Positions 25,926 through 33,999 of a DNA stretch of 64,000 nt are shown piece after piece. Under the pieces are notes generated by a model, which worked only from the letters and a program-made list of their open reading frames with translations, was not told where the DNA came from and ran no database searches. This DNA comes from Candidatus Methanoperedentaceae archaeon. Lineage in GTDB: Archaea; Halobacteriota; Methanosarcinia; Methanosarcinales; Methanoperedenaceae. Position 1 is the stretch's first letter, and every line of letters starts with the position of its first letter. The DNA lies in assembly GCA_003104905.1 (NCBI GenBank), contig PQAS01000047.1, positions 1-64,000 of the forward strand. Direction: 5' to 3'. The position numbers and the translations under genes are program-made.

Positions 25926-26507
25926 TCACTTATTCTCTTTTAGCTCTTTGATCTCTTTTACAAGTTCTTTTACTGTCTTCTTGAGGGAATATAACTCTTT
26001 ATTTATCTCGTCAATTTCCTTCTTTGTAGGGAGATTCATAGGTTTCAGGAAATTTTCCTCAATCATTTCCCTGTTGTTTTGCTGGAAATCCATTAAACAG
26101 GAATTCAGTTTCCCCAAATCTGACGCAAAGTGATCGGATTTCGAATATTCCTTGAAGGCCTCGCTATACGTTTCCATCCAGATTCTGTAAAATTCTTTAT
26201 AATTCCCGGGACTAATTTCCCCGTCCATATCATTTGCAATTTTTTCCTGCACCCTGCGCATTGCTTCTGTGAATACACCCTGCAAATTAGAATTGATATC
26301 CATCCCGGCTGTATATAGATTAATAAAGGTAGAAAGACCCTTCATCGTTTTTTCTGATATCTCACGCGCCGGACCCACAGCAGGCATCTCAATGAGTTTG
26401 CCCATTGTGGCTTTGTATATATTTAACCACCGGTCATAATATTCCTGTGTGGATTTAAAATCGGATTCTTCATCACATTTACTAATTTTTTGATCTTGAG
26501 GGCTCAT
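25926..26507 (-). CDS. phaE: PhaE-like subunit of class III poly(R)-hydroxyalkanoate synthase
   Basis: 193 residues, mostly helical. The central FYRIWMETYSEAFKEYSKSD and the C-terminal FLKPMNLPTKKEIDEINKEL followed by a heptad coiled coil (LKKTVKELVKEIKELKENK) match PhaE, the regulatory partner of PhaC. Bacterial PhaE is often longer, so this is a compact form. No phaC, phaB or phasin lies next to it in the window, so it is an orphan here. Polyhydroxyalkanoate storage is known for Methanoperedens-type archaea, which supports the taxonomic guess. It converges with the FeS oxidoreductase, with 24 bases between stops. Confidence 0.75.
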   Translation of the reverse strand: MSPQDQKISKCDEESDFKSTQEYYDRWLNIYKATMGKLIEMPAVGPAREISEKTMKGLSTFINLYTAGMDINSNLQGVFTEAMRRVQEKIANDMDGEISPGNYKEFYRIWMETYSEAFKEYSKSDHFASDLGKLNSCLMDFQQNNREMIEENFLKPMNLPTKKEIDEINKELYSLKKTVKELVKEIKELKENK

Positions 26508-26717
26508 TTCTTATTCTTTCCAGGATACGCTGAGGCTTAATCTGATATCACCCATATCTTTGGTCATGATCAAAATAATTCACGTCTCCGATTTATTTTA
26601 TCAAATATCCGCATTTTGCGGCTGGTCTTCCAACAATCCCGATACCTGGCATTGATATGATAAAATACCCATATCCTTTTTCAGATATAAAGTTATTTTT
26701 TCTATCTAGAGAACCGT

Positions 26718-26768
26718 AATGTGAATTGCTCCGGGCTAAAGCCACGGAGCGTTCCGCTGCATTGATAT
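26718..26768. repeat. Hairpin repeat, intact copy B
   Basis: aatgtgaatt, then a hairpin gctccgggctaaagcc plus acggagc (9 bp stem, TAAA loop, one bulged A), then gttccgctgcattgatat. The outer blocks match copy A at 8181-8231 almost exactly. A 10-base gcattgatat also recurs at 26649-26658. It lies in the 315-base gap between phaE and the DNA glycosylase gene, in which I see no gene. It may be an IS200/IS605-derived or REP-like non-autonomous element; that identity is inferred. Confidence 0.6.
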
Positions 26769-26822
26769 TCTATCGAGATATCCTTGACCCCGCGCAAAGT
26801 ATTTCAGTGCTGCTGATTATTC

Positions 26823-27647
26823 TTGAGTGTGTACCGAATTAAGACCTGGGATTTCAACCTGGATCATTCCCTCTCATGCGGCCAGGTATTCAGGTGGGAG
26901 AAAAATGATTGGTGGACAGGTATAGTCAATGGGGCTGCCGTCAGGGTTAAACAGGAAGGCATGGAAATTATTGTGGACTCATCCCTGGATAAGGACTTCA
27001 TTATCCGGTATTTCAGGCTTGATGATGATATCTCACAAATTTACCGATCCATAAACAGGGATGAAAAGATCGGATCATTGATCAATAAATACAAAGGGCT
27101 ACGCATTATCCGCCAGGACCCCTGGGAATGTCTTGTATCATATATGTGCTCAAGCAACAACACCATCAGGAATATCACCAATTCAATAAGGCGCATGAGT
27201 GAATGTTTCGGCAGGGAGATCGAGAAGGGATTTTACTCTTTTCCCACACCGGAAGCACTTTCAAATGTTGAACTTTGTGACATGTCGCAGTGCAGGCTAG
27301 GCTTTCGCTCCCCGCGAGTTCTGAAAATTGCAGATATTGTGGCCAGGGGCGAATTTGACCTTTATGGAATAAAGGACCTATCCTACAGGAAAGGCCGAGA
27401 AGAACTTGTTAAAATAGAAGGAGTGGGAAATAAGATCGCGGACTGTGTTCTTCTTTTTGCATTCGGGAAGCTTGAATCCTTTCCTGTTGACACGCATATC
27501 GAACAGATAATGGAAAGGTATTATGGTTCCAATTTCAAAGGTGCAAAGAGCAAAAAGAAGGATGAAATAGCCGAATTTGCAAGGAATTATTTTGGGATGT
27601 ATTGTGGATATGCCCAGGAGTACCTGTATATGGAGGATCTGGGTTAA
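26823..27647 (+). CDS. 8-oxoguanine DNA glycosylase/AP lyase (OGG1 family)
   Basis: 274 residues. The N-terminal part of OGG1/AlkA type includes LDHSLSCGQVFRW, and the helix-hairpin-helix is VKIEGVGNKIADC. The catalytic pair K204 and D223 (PVDTH) has the same 19-residue spacing as human OGG1 K249/D268. CLVSYMCSSNNTIRNI is the other conserved core helix. It excises 8-oxoG opposite C and nicks the abasic site. The start is either TTG 26823 or GTG 26829; no ATG is available upstream. It is a single gene. Confidence 0.92.
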   Translation: MSVYRIKTWDFNLDHSLSCGQVFRWEKNDWWTGIVNGAAVRVKQEGMEIIVDSSLDKDFIIRYFRLDDDISQIYRSINRDEKIGSLINKYKGLRIIRQDPWECLVSYMCSSNNTIRNITNSIRRMSECFGREIEKGFYSFPTPEALSNVELCDMSQCRLGFRSPRVLKIADIVARGEFDLYGIKDLSYRKGREELVKIEGVGNKIADCVLLFAFGKLESFPVDTHIEQIMERYYGSNFKGAKSKKKDEIAEFARNYFGMYCGYAQEYLYMEDLG

Positions 27648-27743
27648 GCAAACAAATGAAGACTGGCTAATAATAATCCATTCATCTTTTTATGCTTCCC
27701 AGATATGGTTATCCTTAAATTATAAGAAAGTCAATTAAGGAAT

Positions 27744-28211
27744 ATGATTCATATCCTTGAAAATATTGATAAGTGGAAGTGTGAATATAAGAAATGCGGC
27801 GCTAAATGCTGCTCTGAGGGTATCCAGGTTACAATTGAGGATATAAAAAGAATTAAGGAATTGGGATATTTGCCGGAAGATTTCCTTGATTTTGATGAAA
27901 AAAATAATGTATTCAAGATAAAAGGAAAAGAAGGAAAGTGCTTTTTTAATGGAAAAAAACTTGAATGCACCATACGTGAGAACGAGCCGCTAGTCTGCCG
28001 TTTACTTCCATTCAGGATCATTGAGGTCTCATATTCTGATGAACCTTTGATGAAGCTAAAACCTGTCGTGGATTGCCCCGGAGTAGGGAAGGGCAAAAAG
28101 ATCGATGAGAAAAAGATTGAAGATGATGCCACAAAGTTCCTGCGTGAAAACCAGAAACTCATAAGGGATGTCAGGAAGAAGGGCATGAAAGGTATAATTA
28201 AAGAGCTTTAG
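27744..28211 (+). CDS. YkgJ-type cysteine cluster protein
   Basis: 155 residues. The N-terminal KCEYKKCGAKCCSEGIQVT and later CFFNGKKLECTIRENEPLVC are the two halves of the YkgJ/CxxCxxCC domain (UPF0153), thought to bind zinc or an FeS cluster. VCRLLPFRI and VVDCPGVGKG complete the set. The C-terminus is a basic helix. Its biochemical role is unknown. The ATG lies 21 bases after a TATA-like aaattataag. It converges with the Lrp regulator, with only 2 bases between stops. Confidence 0.85.
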   Translation: MIHILENIDKWKCEYKKCGAKCCSEGIQVTIEDIKRIKELGYLPEDFLDFDEKNNVFKIKGKEGKCFFNGKKLECTIRENEPLVCRLLPFRIIEVSYSDEPLMKLKPVVDCPGVGKGKKIDEKKIEDDATKFLRENQKLIRDVRKKGMKGIIKEL

Positions 28212-28213
28212 TT

Positions 28214-28792
28214 CTACTTCCATATCTTTCCATTATAGCTGTTCGTAACAGGACACCCTAGGCACCGATTCGTGATATGATGCGCGCAATCCTCACAGTT
28301 GCATCCATTACCGCATGGCGGCTTATCACTGCGATCAAAATTCATTTTTATTGGCATGACAAGGTCTTTCATCGTCGCTATAACGATGCTGACCTCTGCG
28401 CCCCTGACCAGGGGATTGCTCCTGAGGTGCCCATCCACTATCGCCTCAAGTGTGGCTATGTCCTCGCCTATAAAGAAAAGGCATAAATTGTGTTTTCCTG
28501 AAACTATCAATCCATTGAGGAAATAAGGGCAGTCCTTAAAAATGTCAAGAACAGACGAAGTGTTATTCGCGATCACATCGACCTTGGCCATATATAAACC
28601 AACTTTTTTCAGGTTCATTCCGACAACATGCGATAAGGCGCCTTTTTTTTTCAATTTGTATATCCTTGCGCTAACAGAAGGCTGGGAAATCTTGAGTTTT
28701 TCTGCCATTTCACTCTGGGACATTTCGGGATATTTTTCAAGAATAGATAATATTTCCCGGTCTCGTTTGTCAAGGTCAAGGAATTCTTTCAT
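28214..28792 (-). CDS. Lrp/AsnC-family regulator with Cys-rich C-terminal tail
   Basis: 192 residues. The N-terminal winged helix (LDKRDREILSILEKYPEMSQ, then KISQPSVSARIYKLKKKGAL) and an AsnC-like ligand domain (to about residue 150) are followed by an unusual tail, PPCGNGCNCEDCAHHITNRC then LGCP. It contains six cysteines and two histidines, enough to bind an FeS cluster or zinc. A metal- or redox-sensing function is inferred. It is divergent from a ferredoxin-type gene, with a 125-base AT-rich spacer that holds an inverted repeat suitable as operator. Confidence 0.88.
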   Translation of the reverse strand: MKEFLDLDKRDREILSILEKYPEMSQSEMAEKLKISQPSVSARIYKLKKKGALSHVVGMNLKKVGLYMAKVDVIANNTSSVLDIFKDCPYFLNGLIVSGKHNLCLFFIGEDIATLEAIVDGHLRSNPLVRGAEVSIVIATMKDLVMPIKMNFDRSDKPPCGNGCNCEDCAHHITNRCLGCPVTNSYNGKIWK

Positions 28793-28865
28793 ATATCCTG
28801 ATACTCACAGGAATTATTAAATAGTTTTCTATTATCTATTATATATCATCAAAATTACCTTATTA

Positions 28866-28895
28866 TTTATAACCAAAATCCTTATAAGTTATAAA
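28866..28895. promoter_or_regulatory. Inverted repeat, candidate operator of the Lrp-type regulator
   Basis: tttataac (28866-28873) and gttataaa (28888-28895) are perfect inverted 8-mers whose centres are 22 bases apart, about two helical turns. They lie 23-52 bases before the ferredoxin-type ATG at 28918 and 74 bases before the divergent Lrp ATG, where a TATA box would also be. The function is inferred from symmetry and position. Confidence 0.45.
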
Positions 28896-28917
28896 ATCAG
28901 TTATTATTTGATAATAT

Positions 28918-29631
28918 ATGAATAGAGATATTGTTTTCATAGATGAAGAAAAATGTAATGGTTGCGGTTTGTGTATTCCCAATTGTGCTGAAGGAGCAAT
29001 TAAACTGGTCAACGGAAAAGCAAAACTGCTTGATGACAGGTTTTGCGACGGCCTTGGTGCCTGCCTGGGGCATTGCCCGCAGGATGCGATCACCATAACA
29101 AAAAGAGATGCAAAGGAATTTGACGAAGAAGCCGTAAAAAAACATCTTGCAAAACCAAAAAATATTATGAAACAGCCAGAAAAGAATATCCCTTGCGGCT
29201 GCCCTGGGAGCATGGCCATGGATCTGAGAAGTGAGAAAAAGACCCCTGAAGCCCATGGACGCCAAAGCGCGCAGTTGAGGCAGTGGCCGGTACAATTGAC
29301 GCTTGTATCCCCGGAAGCATCGTATTTCAAGGATTCTGATCTTCTTGTAGCGGCTGACTGCGTACCCTTCGCATATCCTAATTTCCATTCGGACTTCCTC
29401 AAAGGAAAATCTGTGATAATCGGATGCCCTAAGCTTGATGATGCGGATTTTTATATTGAGAAGCTGACCGAACTTATCAAGAAAAACAACCTTAAGAGCA
29501 TTACGCTTGTTAATATGGAAGTTCCGTGTTGTTTCGGGCTGCAAAGAATTGTCGAGGAAGCAGTTAAGAAGGCTGGCAAGGCAATACCTATCAGGCAGAC
29601 TGTAATAACGATACGGGGAGAAAAGCAGTGA
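28918..29631 (+). CDS. Ferredoxin-domain protein with two 4Fe-4S motifs
   Basis: 237 residues. An N-terminal 2x[4Fe-4S] domain (CNGCGLCIPNCAEGAIKL and CDGLGACLGHCPQDAITI) is joined to a C-terminal domain of alternating beta/alpha type containing CGCPGSM, CVPFAYPNF, GCPKLDD and VPCCFGL. The family is found in methanogens and anaerobic bacteria as a small iron-sulfur protein of unknown partner. The second ferredoxin motif has CDGLGACLGHC, with a one-residue longer first spacing. Its divergent neighbour with the Cys-rich tail suggests regulation by metal or redox state. It is read as monocistronic. Confidence 0.88.
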   Translation: MNRDIVFIDEEKCNGCGLCIPNCAEGAIKLVNGKAKLLDDRFCDGLGACLGHCPQDAITITKRDAKEFDEEAVKKHLAKPKNIMKQPEKNIPCGCPGSMAMDLRSEKKTPEAHGRQSAQLRQWPVQLTLVSPEASYFKDSDLLVAADCVPFAYPNFHSDFLKGKSVIIGCPKLDDADFYIEKLTELIKKNNLKSITLVNMEVPCCFGLQRIVEEAVKKAGKAIPIRQTVITIRGEKQ

Positions 29632-29676
29632 AAAATTAAAAAAATAGGATATGATATCCTTTAGAATATTGAAAAT

Positions 29677-29841
29677 TTAAGATATGATTTTTTTTCCTGG
29701 GATTTTGTATGCCCACCTGCTGGAACCATTTATATAATATATTTCTTCATTCCGGTTCCTTTCGATAAATTGAATATTCCCATCCTCCACTTCACCAGAT
29801 TCCAGTTTGAATCTAACATTTGCTCCTATAGTATATTTCAT
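29677..29841 (-). CDS. Small conserved-looking protein of unknown function
   Basis: A 54-residue frame read on the minus strand: MKYTIGANVRFKLESGEVED, GNIQFIERNRNEEIYYINGS, SRWAYKIPGKKIIS. Codon structure looks coding, and a ribosome binding site (aggatgg) ends 5 bases before the ATG. The alternating beta pattern with paired E-x-G and W-A-Y turns suggests a small beta-barrel (SH3/Tudor-like) fold. I do not recognise a family. The rest of the gap up to gatB (29842-30203) contains no gene, only the hairpin at 30091 and a loosely repeated agtgcta motif (29932, 30033, 30066). Confidence 0.6.
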   Translation of the reverse strand: MKYTIGANVRFKLESGEVEDGNIQFIERNRNEEIYYINGSSRWAYKIPGKKIIS

Positions 29842-30090
29842 ATTTCCATCCTGTCAGGTTAATCAAAACCCCTGACCCACAATAATTAATAATTGACATC
29901 GTTATATAAACATTTTGGTTTTAATCGTAATTAGTGCTATCATATTCCTACTATTTTTAATACTAAACCTGAAAATGTATGTAATTAAGCATAAAATCCA
30001 TGTTGTAATCCATTATTTCCATTGCAAAGATTTAGTGCTACTATGTTCACACCATACTATTTATCAGTGCTACTAAATTCATAAGTATAG

Positions 30091-30114
30091 AGTAAAACAG
30101 GTGTCTGTTTTACT
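30091..30114. repeat. Perfect 10 bp hairpin downstream of gatB
   Basis: agtaaaacag, loop gtgt, ctgttttact: a perfect inverted repeat about 90 bases past the gatB stop codon on the minus strand. There is no long T-tract after it in that direction, so a termination or RNA-stabilising role is possible but unproven. Confidence 0.5.
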
Positions 30115-30203
30115 GAAAGGCTGGGGAGAGACAAACGGCAGGTTGGAGAGTGGGGGGGTTATTTTCTGTGGTGTAAAACATTCCATGTTCACAGGAAAAT
30201 AGA

Positions 30204-31619
30204 TTATCCTAATTTATCAAGCAGTATCTCCCTTGCCGTCCTGGCGTCTGCCCTTCCCTTTGTTTTTTTCATCACAGCCCCTACAAGCGAGTTAAGAGCC
30301 TTTTCCTTCCCCGCCCTGTAATCAGCCACTGCCTGGAGATTTTCCTTAATAGCTTCTTCCGCCGCAGTTGAAACGATATCATCTTCAACTTTAAGGAGAC
30401 CTTTTTCTTTCACTACCTCATCAGGCGTGCCGCCTTTATCAAGCAGCGTCCTGATAATATCAACTGCGCCGTCTTCGGTTATTTTCTTGTTCATGAGCAG
30501 ATAGATAACAGAAAGCATATGCTCTTTATTGAAAGCCTCGACAGGAAGGTCACGATAATTCAATTCGCCTTTCAAAACATCACATACCCACACAGCAGCC
30601 ATTTTGGGATCAACCTTCTTTGCCACATCTTCATAAAAGATCGCAAACTTGCGCTCCGATGTCAGTGCTTTGGCATGGTCATCCGTGATGCCGTATTGCT
30701 CCACAAACCTCAGCCGCCTTGCATCCGGCAGTTCAGGCAGTATTGCCTTTATGGCTGGCGCCCAGCCTGAAATCTTAAGGGGCACAAGGTCAGGCTCGGG
30801 GAAATAACGATAATCATGGGCTTCTTCCTTGGAACGCATGGAAAGCGTGATCTCACGCGCCTCATCAAAGTGGCGCGTTTCCTGGACAACAACACCACCC
30901 CTTCTCAAAACATTCTTCTGGCGTACTATTTCAAAGAGGAGGGCTCTTTCTGCACCCTTGTGCGATGAGATATTCTTTATCTCGGCGCGCTGTCCGCCCA
31001 TTATCGAAATGTTAGCATCTACCCTGAGCGCCCCTTCAAGATCCCCATCGAAAATATCGAGATATTCAAGGATGTTCCTGAGCTTATCAAGATAACGGCG
31101 CGCTTCTTTCGGGCTTCGCATGTCCGGGTCGCTCACTACTTCAAGAAGCGCCATCCCTGAGCGGTTATAATCAATAAGAGTATATTTTGACTTATCGATC
31201 GTACCTTCATGAACAAGCCTTCCAGGGTCTTCTTCCATATGAGCCCGCGTTATTCCCACCCTGTGCTCCCCATCCTCGCCTTCTATAGTGATGTAACCTC
31301 CGCTTGAAATGGGAAAATCGTATTGCGTTATCTGAAAACCTTTAGGAAGGTCAGGATAATAGTAATTCTTCCTGTAAAACTGCGTATGCTCTTCTATGGT
31401 GCAATTAAGAGCAAGGCCCACTTTAATTGCTGCTTCCACAGCTTTCTTATTTATCACAGGCAGCGACCCGGGGAGCCCCAGGCACACAGGGCAAACATGG
31501 GAATTGGGCGGATCATTGTGATAATCCGTAGTACATCCGCAAAACACTTTTGTCCTTAGCTTGTTCAACTGCACATGCACTTCAAGCCCTATCATCACAC
31601 CATCAGGATTCTCGTACAT
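30204..31619 (-). CDS. gatB: Asp-tRNA(Asn)/Glu-tRNA(Gln) amidotransferase subunit B
   Basis: 471 residues. The N-terminal VMIGLEVHVQLNKLRTKVFCGC and CPVCLGLPGSLPVIN carry the zinc cysteines. ITRAHMEEDPGRLVHEG, DYNRSGMALLEVVSDPDMRS and RYFPEPDLVPL are family signatures. A C-terminal YqeY-like helical domain binds tRNA (to GRADARTAREILLDKL). GatB activates the mischarged tRNA for amidation. Its ATG overlaps the gatA stop by one base (TAATG). It is the last gene of gatC-gatA-gatB. Confidence 0.97.
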   Translation of the reverse strand: MYENPDGVMIGLEVHVQLNKLRTKVFCGCTTDYHNDPPNSHVCPVCLGLPGSLPVINKKAVEAAIKVGLALNCTIEEHTQFYRKNYYYPDLPKGFQITQYDFPISSGGYITIEGEDGEHRVGITRAHMEEDPGRLVHEGTIDKSKYTLIDYNRSGMALLEVVSDPDMRSPKEARRYLDKLRNILEYLDIFDGDLEGALRVDANISIMGGQRAEIKNISSHKGAERALLFEIVRQKNVLRRGGVVVQETRHFDEAREITLSMRSKEEAHDYRYFPEPDLVPLKISGWAPAIKAILPELPDARRLRFVEQYGITDDHAKALTSERKFAIFYEDVAKKVDPKMAAVWVCDVLKGELNYRDLPVEAFNKEHMLSVIYLLMNKKITEDGAVDIIRTLLDKGGTPDEVVKEKGLLKVEDDIVSTAAEEAIKENLQAVADYRAGKEKALNSLVGAVMKKTKGRADARTAREILLDKLG

Positions 31620-33028
31620 TACGATCCCTCCTTGTGAAAATCTGTATTTTCTTCAAATGTATATGCGGTACGTAAAATTGCAGCTTCATCAAAATGCTTC
31701 CCTATTACCTGCATACCGATCGGAAGGCTGCCAGAAAATCCGCATGGTAATGATATGGAAGGAACACCTGCAAGATTTATTGGCACAGTTTCAACATCCG
31801 CAAGATAAAGCGATATTGGATCATCGATCTTTTCCCCGATCTTGAATGCCGGATACGGCATCGTTGGAGCGATAAGGACATCCGCATCCTTGAAAGCGCG
31901 TTCAAAGTCCTGTTTTATAAGAGTCCTGATCTTCAGGGCTTTCAAGTAATATTTATCGAGATACCCTGCAGAAAGTGCATATGTCCCCAGCAGGATGCGC
32001 CTTTTAACTTCATCACCAAAGCCATCCGCCCTCACATGCGAAAATGTGGTATGCCAGTCATGATCCTCTGTCCGTAAGCCATATCTCATTCCATCAAACC
32101 TGGCAAGGTTTGAAGATGCTTCGCTCATGGCAATTATATAATAAGCGCTAAGTGCATATTTCGTATGCGGCATCTTTACCTCCATACTGGTCGCACCAAG
32201 TTCCTCCAGTGTATTGATGGCATCCCTCACCGACTTTTCTACGTTCCTGTCAATACCTTCCCCGAAATATTCTTCCGGAATCCCGATCTTCAATCCATTA
32301 ACGTCATTCTCAAGTGCCGGGGAATAGTTCCCTTCCCTTTTCACGGATGTGGAATCCCTGGGATCGTGGCCCGCAATTACGTCAAAAAGAGTGGCAACAT
32401 CCCGAACCGAGGATGCAAACGGTCCTATCTGCTCAAGCGAATTCGCATAGGATATAAGCCCATAACGGGATATGACACCATAAGTGGGTTTCAGCCCCAC
32501 CACACCACAAAACGATGCGGGGCAGCGCACTGAACCGCCCGTATCAGAACCAAGGGACAACGGCGCTTCGCCCCCTGCCACAGCTGCCGCGCTTCCGCCG
32601 GATGACCCACCTGGAACTCTGGTCATGTCCCAGGCATTAAGTGTGGGGCCATAGAAGCTGGTCTCTGTTGACGAGCCCATTGCGAATTCATCCATGTTGG
32701 TTTTACCGATAATGATCGCACCTGCATTTTTGAGTTTTTCAATAACATGGGCATCATAGGGAGGAATATAACCAGTCAATATCTTTGAAGCGCAGGTGGT
32801 CATGATGCCTTTTGTTGATATATTGTCCTTTATCGCTATTGGTATTCCCGCAAGCGGCCCGTCGTGTCCTTTCGCATCTATTTCCTGTGCCTGCAAAAGT
32901 GCGCTTTCCTTTGATACGGTGATAAAAGCATTCAATCTGCTGTTTGTTATCCTTTCAAGGTATTCGGCAACAATTTCCTCTGAGGAATCCGCATGTATCC
33001 TTTCTGTGAGTTCATTTATCGATGCCAT
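31619..33028 (-). CDS. gatA: Asp-tRNA(Asn)/Glu-tRNA(Gln) amidotransferase subunit A
   Basis: 469 residues of the amidase signature family. The catalytic Ser-cisSer-Lys triad is visible: lysine in GIPIAIKDNISTKG, and the serines in GSSGGSAAAVAGGEAPLSLG and DTGGSVRCPASFCG. It releases ammonia from glutamine or asparagine for channelling to GatB. It starts directly after the gatC stop. The presence of GatCAB implies an indirect route to Asn-tRNA in this organism (and, if it is like other archaea, GatDE for Gln). Confidence 0.97.
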   Translation of the reverse strand: MASINELTERIHADSSEEIVAEYLERITNSRLNAFITVSKESALLQAQEIDAKGHDGPLAGIPIAIKDNISTKGIMTTCASKILTGYIPPYDAHVIEKLKNAGAIIIGKTNMDEFAMGSSTETSFYGPTLNAWDMTRVPGGSSGGSAAAVAGGEAPLSLGSDTGGSVRCPASFCGVVGLKPTYGVISRYGLISYANSLEQIGPFASSVRDVATLFDVIAGHDPRDSTSVKREGNYSPALENDVNGLKIGIPEEYFGEGIDRNVEKSVRDAINTLEELGATSMEVKMPHTKYALSAYYIIAMSEASSNLARFDGMRYGLRTEDHDWHTTFSHVRADGFGDEVKRRILLGTYALSAGYLDKYYLKALKIRTLIKQDFERAFKDADVLIAPTMPYPAFKIGEKIDDPISLYLADVETVPINLAGVPSISLPCGFSGSLPIGMQVIGKHFDEAAILRTAYTFEENTDFHKEGS

Positions 33029-33310
33029 TTACATCATCCGCGGGGCTTTTATAAATCCATCCTGGTTCTTCGGGGCATTTGAAAGTGCTTCTTCCTGGGA
33101 CAATGACCTTGTCGGGACATCTTCCCTGAAAACATTATTCATGGGCAGAACATGATATAAAGGTTCCACGCCTTCGGTATCCGCTTTATCTATCTCCCCG
33201 AAATAATCAAGAATAGAGTTGAGTTTTGGTGTGTACTTTTCCTTGTCCTCTTCACTTAACTCAAGGCGCGCAAGCCACCCTATATGCTCAAGATCTTTTT
33301 TTCCAATCAT
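33029..33310 (-). CDS. gatC: Asp-tRNA(Asn)/Glu-tRNA(Gln) amidotransferase subunit C
   Basis: 93 residues with the GatC pattern: LEHIGWLARLELSEEDKEKY, then LNSILDYFGEIDKADTEGVE, PLYHVLPMNNVFREDVP, and a C-terminal NAPKNQDGFIKAPRMM. It wraps around GatA and stabilises the complex. It is the first gene of the operon and is followed at once by gatA. Confidence 0.95.
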   Translation of the reverse strand: MIGKKDLEHIGWLARLELSEEDKEKYTPKLNSILDYFGEIDKADTEGVEPLYHVLPMNNVFREDVPTRSLSQEEALSNAPKNQDGFIKAPRMM

Positions 33311-33416
33311 AATGCTTCCTGCAATCTGAATTAAATGTAATAAGCTTTACCATAAAAAGGTTATCTTTCATATCAAGATTTCCCCACAAACAGCTGGCCT
33401 GGTTAATATCTGAAAA

Positions 33417-33477
33417 ACCACAGAGGTCACAGAGGACACAGAGAATAAAACAACACATCTCTGTGCTCTCTGTGGTT
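33417..33477. repeat. CACAGAGG-type inverted repeat
   Basis: aaccacagaggtcacagagg followed by acacagag on the left is matched by tctctgtgctctctgtggtt on the right, giving a long hairpin with a short AT-rich loop. Repeats of this appearance are scattered in many bacterial and archaeal genomes and often flank decayed genes. It sits in the 297-base gap between gatC and the 124-residue hypothetical gene; I see no gene in that gap. Confidence 0.7.
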
Positions 33478-33607
33478 GATTTTCGTTGCACGCCATGATT
33501 ACCAAGAATAATTTCAATGGAAAAAAATCAGAAAAGAAAAAATCTAAAAGGATTGACTAGGTAGCGGAAGAATAACAAAAACACTAAAATTGATTAGATT
33601 TTACTGC

Positions 33608-33982
33608 TCAGTATTTGTATGAATCAACCTCTTCTATTGCTTTTTTCTCTTTCTTCAGAGGTTCATCTTTGACATCCACATCATGAAAATTCGTTTCCAC
33701 CGGTTCTTTGACCCTGCCAATATTCCCGGCAATTTTTCGAAGGGATTCCATGCTTTGTTTAGTCTGTGGTTTAGGCTTTGGTTTGACATTTCCCTTTTTC
33801 AATTTATAACCTAAAGGTTTTAATTCCGATTTTAGGAGCCCAAGTTCAACCTTTCGCTTGTTTATCAGGTCAAGGATGGGTTTCCTGGCGTTTTCAGGCA
33901 ATTTTTCAAGCATCCGTTCAAGATTCTCAAGGGATTTATCCTTTTGCTTTTCCAGTTGTTTATTTGTAGTATCGTTATCCAT
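33608..33982 (-). CDS. Hypothetical Lys-rich helical protein
   Basis: 124 residues and very charged, with a helical N-terminal half (LENLERMLEKLPENARKPIL, DLINKRKVELGLLKSELK), then a KPKPKP linker, and an acidic/basic C-terminal tail. There is no cysteine, membrane segment or recognised domain. The ATG is 17 bases before purD's far side, in the same orientation as purD (gene order purD is downstream on the minus strand). I do not recognise a family. Helical bundle plus disorder is all that can be said. Confidence 0.6.
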   Translation of the reverse strand: MDNDTTNKQLEKQKDKSLENLERMLEKLPENARKPILDLINKRKVELGLLKSELKPLGYKLKKGNVKPKPKPQTKQSMESLRKIAGNIGRVKEPVETNFHDVDVKDEPLKKEKKAIEEVDSYKY

Positions 33983-33999
33983 AATTATAATATATAAGT

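Noticed and set aside
28863-29544. Two long minus-strand frames opposite the ferredoxin-domain gene
   Set aside because: They mirror a well-supported plus-strand gene with two ferredoxin motifs and carry Cys/Ser/Phe-rich sequence of no family.
33288-33491. 67-residue minus-strand frame upstream of gatC
   Set aside because: Most of it is encoded by the two arms of the CACAGAGG hairpin (CCFILCVLCDLCGF), so it is a product of the repeat, not a gene.
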